39,034 bases of DNA, taken from NCBI GenBank assembly GCA_903861125.1, contig CAIOTF010000044.1:1-39034 (forward strand), written 5' to 3'. Source of the stretch: an uncultured Ignavibacteriota bacterium (GTDB taxonomy: Bacteria > Bacteroidota > Ignavibacteria > UBA10030 > UBA8401). Below, piece after piece: positions 35,574 through 39,034 of this stretch. Below the pieces are notes generated by a model that saw only the letters and a program-made list of their open reading frames with translations, ran no database searches and was not told the DNA's origin. A program made the position numbers and the translations under genes. Position 1 is the stretch's first letter; every line of letters starts with the position of its first letter.

Positions 35574-36152
35574 TTAAAAATAAAGTCCGTTGGATATGAT
35601 GTATTCTTCTACATTATCGGGCACAAGTGAGTGAATAGACTTCTTCTCCTTGACTCTTTGTCGTATATCGGAAGACGAAATATCAACACTGGGAACATCG
35701 ACAAATACGACATGGTTCGTACCGATAATCTCATTGATCTGTTTAGTGTATCCCGGACGATTCATGACAACAAGTGTCGTCATCTCTAAAATCTTTTTGG
35801 GTTCTTTCCATAAGTGGAAAGTGAGATAATTATCCATCCCAACAATAAGGAAGAAAGCATCATTCGGATATTGATCCAACAGATATTCAACTGTATGCAG
35901 AGAGTAAGATGTTTCCTTCTTTTTCACTTCAATATCGGAACACTCGAACTTATCATTGGATAATGCGGCAAGTTTCGTCATCTCCAAACGTTCCGTAGCA
36001 AGATCCGACTCTCCCTCCTGCTTATGCGGAGTAATATATGAAGGAATGAAGAAGATCTTATCCAGACCAAGTCCGGTGCGAACATGCTCAGCAACAATCA
36101 AATGACCCATATGGGGCGGATTGAACGTACCGCCGATAATTCCAGTCTTCAT
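35574..36152 (-). CDS. nadD: Nicotinate-nucleotide adenylyltransferase, 192 aa
   Basis: Makes deamido-NAD+ from nicotinate mononucleotide and ATP in the NAD pathway; cytoplasmic. The nucleotidyltransferase signature GGTFNPPHMGH lies at residues 7-17. The second ATP-binding motif appears as SSSDIRQRV near residue 160. Length is standard for NadD. Its ATG overlaps the stop of the upstream glycosyltransferase by 4 bases (ATGA), so it is translationally coupled to a sugar-transfer operon. It ends 67 bases before the lexA start codon, with no visible terminator between. Confidence 0.95.
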   Translation of the reverse strand: MKTGIIGGTFNPPHMGHLIVAEHVRTGLGLDKIFFIPSYITPHKQEGESDLATERLEMTKLAALSNDKFECSDIEVKKKETSYSLHTVEYLLDQYPNDAFFLIVGMDNYLTFHLWKEPKKILEMTTLVVMNRPGYTKQINEIIGTNHVVFVDVPSVDISSSDIRQRVKEKKSIHSLVPDNVEEYIISNGLYF

Positions 36153-37243
36153 TGTGCCACCTTAGTATAAACCTGTAAAGTTTTTTCAGCACAGCGTGAC
36201 CATGAGAATTCCTGCGACCGCTTATTCCCATTTATAATCAATACCGAACTGTACGGCGTATCCGTCAACACTCTAACTAAATGCTGTGCTAATTCATGCT
36301 CATCATTAGGATCGAACAATATGCCGGCATCACCGACAACTTCCGGTATGGATGCTGCGCGTGCGCCAATTGCCGGAACTCCCGACGCCATCGCTTCAAG
36401 CATTGAAAACCCAAATCCTTCGTAGTATGACGGTAACACAACTGCCGAAGCTGCCTGATAAGCGATCTTCAGTTGAGTCCGGTCTATTCTCCCCAAATCC
36501 TTTACAGCGTCAGTCAATCCATTCTCACTGATATATTTTATTAATGAAGGATTGTCCTGCACACTTTCACCGGTAAACACAAGCTGGATATCATGCTCCT
36601 TAGCAATATCCTTAAACGCACGGAGCAGCACGGGGACATTTTTATGAGGTTTCAAACTGCCGGTATATAAAATATATGGCTTTGTAATAGAATATTTTTG
36701 CCGGAATATTGTTTTATCTTCGTCAGTCACTTTAGCGAAATATGACTGATCCACTCCCAACGGAATAACATGTATCTTTTCTGGCGCAATATTAAATACA
36801 TCCAATAATTCTTTCTTCCCGTGTTCTGAATCTACAATAATGGCTGACGAAGCAGAGCATGCATGCCGAACCATGAAATATGCATACGAACGTTTCGGGA
36901 ATGAAAAATATTCCTTTAATCTCAAATGAATGATGTCATGAATGGTGACAATACCCGGCATTTTCAGATTAATTGGAAAGGTATAATGCGGTGAGTGGTA
37001 AAGATCTACATGATCGGAATTTGCCTTCCTTGATAGGGATATCAATTCCTGCAGCGAATATTTCGGTGAGCTATCGGTAACGATTTTCCCCCTTCGAATA
37101 TTCATTCCATCTGATCTAAAATCATCCGAAGCATAGTAAATGCAATCCAGATCCGATTGATTCTGGAATGCATTCACAAGATTTTGGATATATGTTCCAA
37201 TTCCATAATCCTGATATTTCCGGATATCGATACCGATTCTCAT
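36149..37243 (-). CDS. Glycosyltransferase family 4, 364 aa
   Basis: A GT-B retaining glycosyltransferase (GT4, RfaG/mannosyltransferase-like). The N-terminal Rossmann half starts MRIGIDIRKYQDYGIGTYI, and the acceptor-side motif LYHSPHYTFP follows near residue 90. The C-terminal half has LYTGSLKPHKNVPVLLRAF and the nucleotide-sugar site EGFGFSMLEAMASGVPAIG with its E-x7-E pair. No signal peptide; it probably works at the inner face of the membrane on a surface polysaccharide or lipid-linked sugar. Donor and acceptor are unknown. It lies 2 bases after the GT2 gene and overlaps nadD. Confidence 0.92.
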   Translation of the reverse strand: MRIGIDIRKYQDYGIGTYIQNLVNAFQNQSDLDCIYYASDDFRSDGMNIRRGKIVTDSSPKYSLQELISLSRKANSDHVDLYHSPHYTFPINLKMPGIVTIHDIIHLRLKEYFSFPKRSYAYFMVRHACSASSAIIVDSEHGKKELLDVFNIAPEKIHVIPLGVDQSYFAKVTDEDKTIFRQKYSITKPYILYTGSLKPHKNVPVLLRAFKDIAKEHDIQLVFTGESVQDNPSLIKYISENGLTDAVKDLGRIDRTQLKIAYQAASAVVLPSYYEGFGFSMLEAMASGVPAIGARAASIPEVVGDAGILFDPNDEHELAQHLVRVLTDTPYSSVLIINGNKRSQEFSWSRCAEKTLQVYTKVAQ

Positions 37244-37245
37244 CG

Positions 37246-38112
37246 CTAATATTTTTTTTGTTGTGAGGAAAAAACCATTTTCACAAGATCTTTCACTTGG
37301 TTAATACCGCCTTGTTCAAATATTCTCGGGAAATATTTGATGATAATATACGAACGCACCATGAACCTTTGAACCCGGGAATTATGCTTATCATAGTAGC
37401 GAAGTTGACTGCGGCGGTATTCCAGTGCTATCCGTCTATCTTTGGCACCATAACTTTTTCCGCCAAGATGAATCATCGTCACTGTAGGAACATACAAAGA
37501 CCATATTCCTCTCTCAGCAAGTGTTCTACAAAGGTCAATATCCTCAAAATACATGAAAAAAACGTCGTCAAACCCCCTTACAGTCTCGAATAATCCCCTT
37601 TTGACCATGAACGCGGCACCTGTTACCCAATCCTTGCGGAGGGGTTGTTCTGACGTTGTTTCCTGTGCAGAATAATTGCGGGCCATCCTCTTTTCAGCGA
37701 GTTCGTTACGGATCGACGGAAAATCTCCGAAAGAACGTTGAAAAGTGCCGTCTTCGTTCAGTAATTTCGGGCCAACAATTCCAAACTCACTTTGAATGAA
37801 AAACATTCGCCGAAGTGCATCAACAGTTTCTTCCTTAAAGATGGTGTCATTATTTACAAAGAACAGATATTCACCCTTTGCTTTCTTTGCTCCAATGTTA
37901 TTAGCGGCACCAAATCCTCTGTTTTCCGGAAGCGGAATGAGATCGATTGCAGGAAACAGACGCGGTAATTCTTTTTGCGAACCATCCGATGAATTATTGT
38001 CAACGACAATCACTTCGATAGTATCGGGAGCGTGAAACAGGAACAACGACTCAAGGCACTGTTGCGTATAACGGAGACCATTATAATTTACAATGATAAT
38101 ACTAGTGTTCAT
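37246..38112 (-). CDS. Glycosyltransferase family 2 (rhamnosyltransferase-like), 288 aa
   Basis: A GT-A inverting glycosyltransferase. Residues 1-10 MNTSIIIVNY begin the fold. VVDNNSSDGS binds the nucleotide and FFVNNDTIF is the acidic metal motif. DWVTGAAFMVKRGLF and YFEDIDLCRTLAERG mark the catalytic and acceptor region of the WcaE/RfbF (rhamnosyltransferase) type. The C-terminal 50 residues are basic and amphipathic, which may attach it to the membrane. The frame overlaps the upstream GT2 gene by 11 bases. Probably adds a sugar to an O-antigen-like or exopolysaccharide chain. Confidence 0.92.
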   Translation of the reverse strand: MNTSIIIVNYNGLRYTQQCLESLFLFHAPDTIEVIVVDNNSSDGSQKELPRLFPAIDLIPLPENRGFGAANNIGAKKAKGEYLFFVNNDTIFKEETVDALRRMFFIQSEFGIVGPKLLNEDGTFQRSFGDFPSIRNELAEKRMARNYSAQETTSEQPLRKDWVTGAAFMVKRGLFETVRGFDDVFFMYFEDIDLCRTLAERGIWSLYVPTVTMIHLGGKSYGAKDRRIALEYRRSQLRYYDKHNSRVQRFMVRSYIIIKYFPRIFEQGGINQVKDLVKMVFSSQQKKY

Positions 38113-39034
38113 TTTTTATTTCGATGACCTGAAGGTTTACAAGACGGCAATATGTTAAAGAAACCGTATTGATAATTTTTCCGATAGCAGATTCTCCATT
38201 CGTTAATTTTCCGGTCATGTACCTGATAACTTCTCTTTCATCCGCTACTGCTTCAGAGCGCAATCGTGCACGCTTTTTAAGAATCGCAGGGATGTGCATC
38301 GGAAACCAAACATATGCTTTTACAAGACCAAAGAAAGAATATTTAGTTCCTATTAATGACGCACAACATTTTGCGAAAGCATTCACAATCAGGAATGGAA
38401 TGATCTTGATGATCGTTGCGGGAGAGAAAAATAGCACGGAATTTAGGATACGATTCCGTTCCTGATAATACGTGAGAAATCCGCTCTTTTGTTTCTTTGA
38501 TGTGCCGTTGCCGATATGATCGAGGGCTGACTCATTTGTATGACGAATCCGGTATCCTATGAATCTGGACCGCAATCCGAGGTATACATCTTCGGCATAG
38601 ACAAAATAATCATCGTCAAACGGGATGCCGAGAATATTTTTCTTAAAGATCATGGATGCTCCGCCGGCAAAGAAAATATCGTTCGGCTGATCAAATATTC
38701 TCATGATATTGTGACCGAGAAAATTGATTGATCCGTTCTTTTCGTAATACCGATCCGGTATTCCCTCTGTTTTAATGAGCGAAGATGCAGCCACAACATT
38801 GTCGTCTGCAATGGCGTTCACCAATCCTTCCAGCCATCCTTGATGCACAATAGTATCATTATTTAACAGAACTATCAGATCGTTTTTTGCATGCTTCACG
38901 CCGCAATTATTCCCTCCGGCAAAACCAAGGTTTCGTTCGCACTCGATCAATTTCACGGAAGGAAATGTTCCACGCATATATTCAGCACTGCCGTCTGAAG
39001 ATCCATTATCAACCACGATCACTTCATCGCCGGC
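38102..39034 (-). CDS. Glycosyltransferase family 2, 5' end cut by the window
   Basis: The frame is open to the right edge and reads AGDEVIVVDNGSSDGS, so the GTG at 39022 is internal and the true start lies outside the window. Motifs are VVDNGSSDGS, NLGFAGGNNCGVKHA and VLLNNDTIV, plus FAGGASMIFKKNIL and YFVYAEDVYLGLRSRFIGY. Together these mark a GT2 of the rhamnosyltransferase type. A hydrophobic stretch (ATIIKIIPFLIVNAFAKCCASLI) suggests membrane contact. It is distinct from, but homologous to, the downstream GT2 gene, which it overlaps by 11 bases. About 310 residues are visible. Confidence 0.9.
   Translation of the reverse strand, partial: AGDEVIVVDNGSSDGSAEYMRGTFPSVKLIECERNLGFAGGNNCGVKHAKNDLIVLLNNDTIVHQGWLEGLVNAIADDNVVAASSLIKTEGIPDRYYEKNGSINFLGHNIMRIFDQPNDIFFAGGASMIFKKNILGIPFDDDYFVYAEDVYLGLRSRFIGYRIRHTNESALDHIGNGTSKKQKSGFLTYYQERNRILNSVLFFSPATIIKIIPFLIVNAFAKCCASLIGTKYSFFGLVKAYVWFPMHIPAILKKRARLRSEAVADEREVIRYMTGKLTNGESAIGKIINTVSLTYCRLVNLQVIEIKNEH

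Noticed and set aside
1-39034. CRISPR array, prophage, insertion sequence or attachment site
   Set aside because: No regularly spaced direct repeats, transposase, integrase or phage genes were seen; the only tRNA has no integrase or repeated tRNA end nearby.

Overview
The window looks like chromosomal DNA of a Gram-negative bacterium of the Bacteroidota/Ignavibacteria-Chlorobi (FCB) type. This rests on the outer-membrane barrel and OmpA-type proteins, very long secreted beta-rich proteins full of DUF11 (TIGR01451 'conserved repeat') modules, a Tat-exported PLP enzyme, an H+-pyrophosphatase, and two possible promoters resembling the Bacteroidetes TTTG/TAnnTTTG type. The placement is inference; no rRNA or phylogenetic marker was examined. 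Against a strictly Bacteroides-like transcription system, the lexA promoter is a near-consensus sigma70 promoter with an E. coli-like SOS box.

Layout. Positions 1-1.2 kb hold the 3' end of an unknown gene with its terminator, and three small unrecognised genes: a 51-aa membrane protein, a 71-aa protein and a 109-aa protein. Positions 1.3-23.1 kb hold a leftward run of six secreted or envelope proteins. In transcription order these are a 577-aa DUF11 protein, a 1049-aa outer-membrane beta-barrel protein with Ig-like N-terminal domains, a 3081-aa giant repeat protein, a 357-aa DUF11 protein, a 556-aa DUF11 protein paralogous to the first, and a 1579-aa DUF11/SdrD-like protein ending in an OmpA peptidoglycan-binding domain. 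Just upstream, in the same orientation, is a CarH-like regulator (MerR/excisionase helix-turn-helix plus B12-binding fold) whose cobalamin-ligand motif is lost. It is preceded by an AT-rich 0.4-kb region carrying tandem ATTAG/CTAAT operator-like repeats.

Positions 24.6-26.6 kb hold a Tat-exported class V aminotransferase overlapping an AlkD-type DNA glycosylase (leftward). Positions 26.75-34.5 kb are a rightward run of membrane transport genes: a DHA1-type MFS exporter, two APC amino-acid permeases, an NhaD/ArsB-type ion transporter and the membrane pyrophosphatase hppA. tRNA-Phe(GAA) follows. Then come leftward lexA, nadD and three glycosyltransferases, the last cut by the window edge.

The candidate undescribed system is the 22-kb surface operon. 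Four of its six proteins end in a related DUF11-like module with the same terminal beta-strand pattern. They are encoded together with an outer-membrane barrel and a peptidoglycan-anchoring OmpA giant, downstream of a dedicated-looking regulator. I suggest, as inference only, a cell-surface fibre or coat assembly system in which the C-terminal DUF11 module is the docking or sorting unit.
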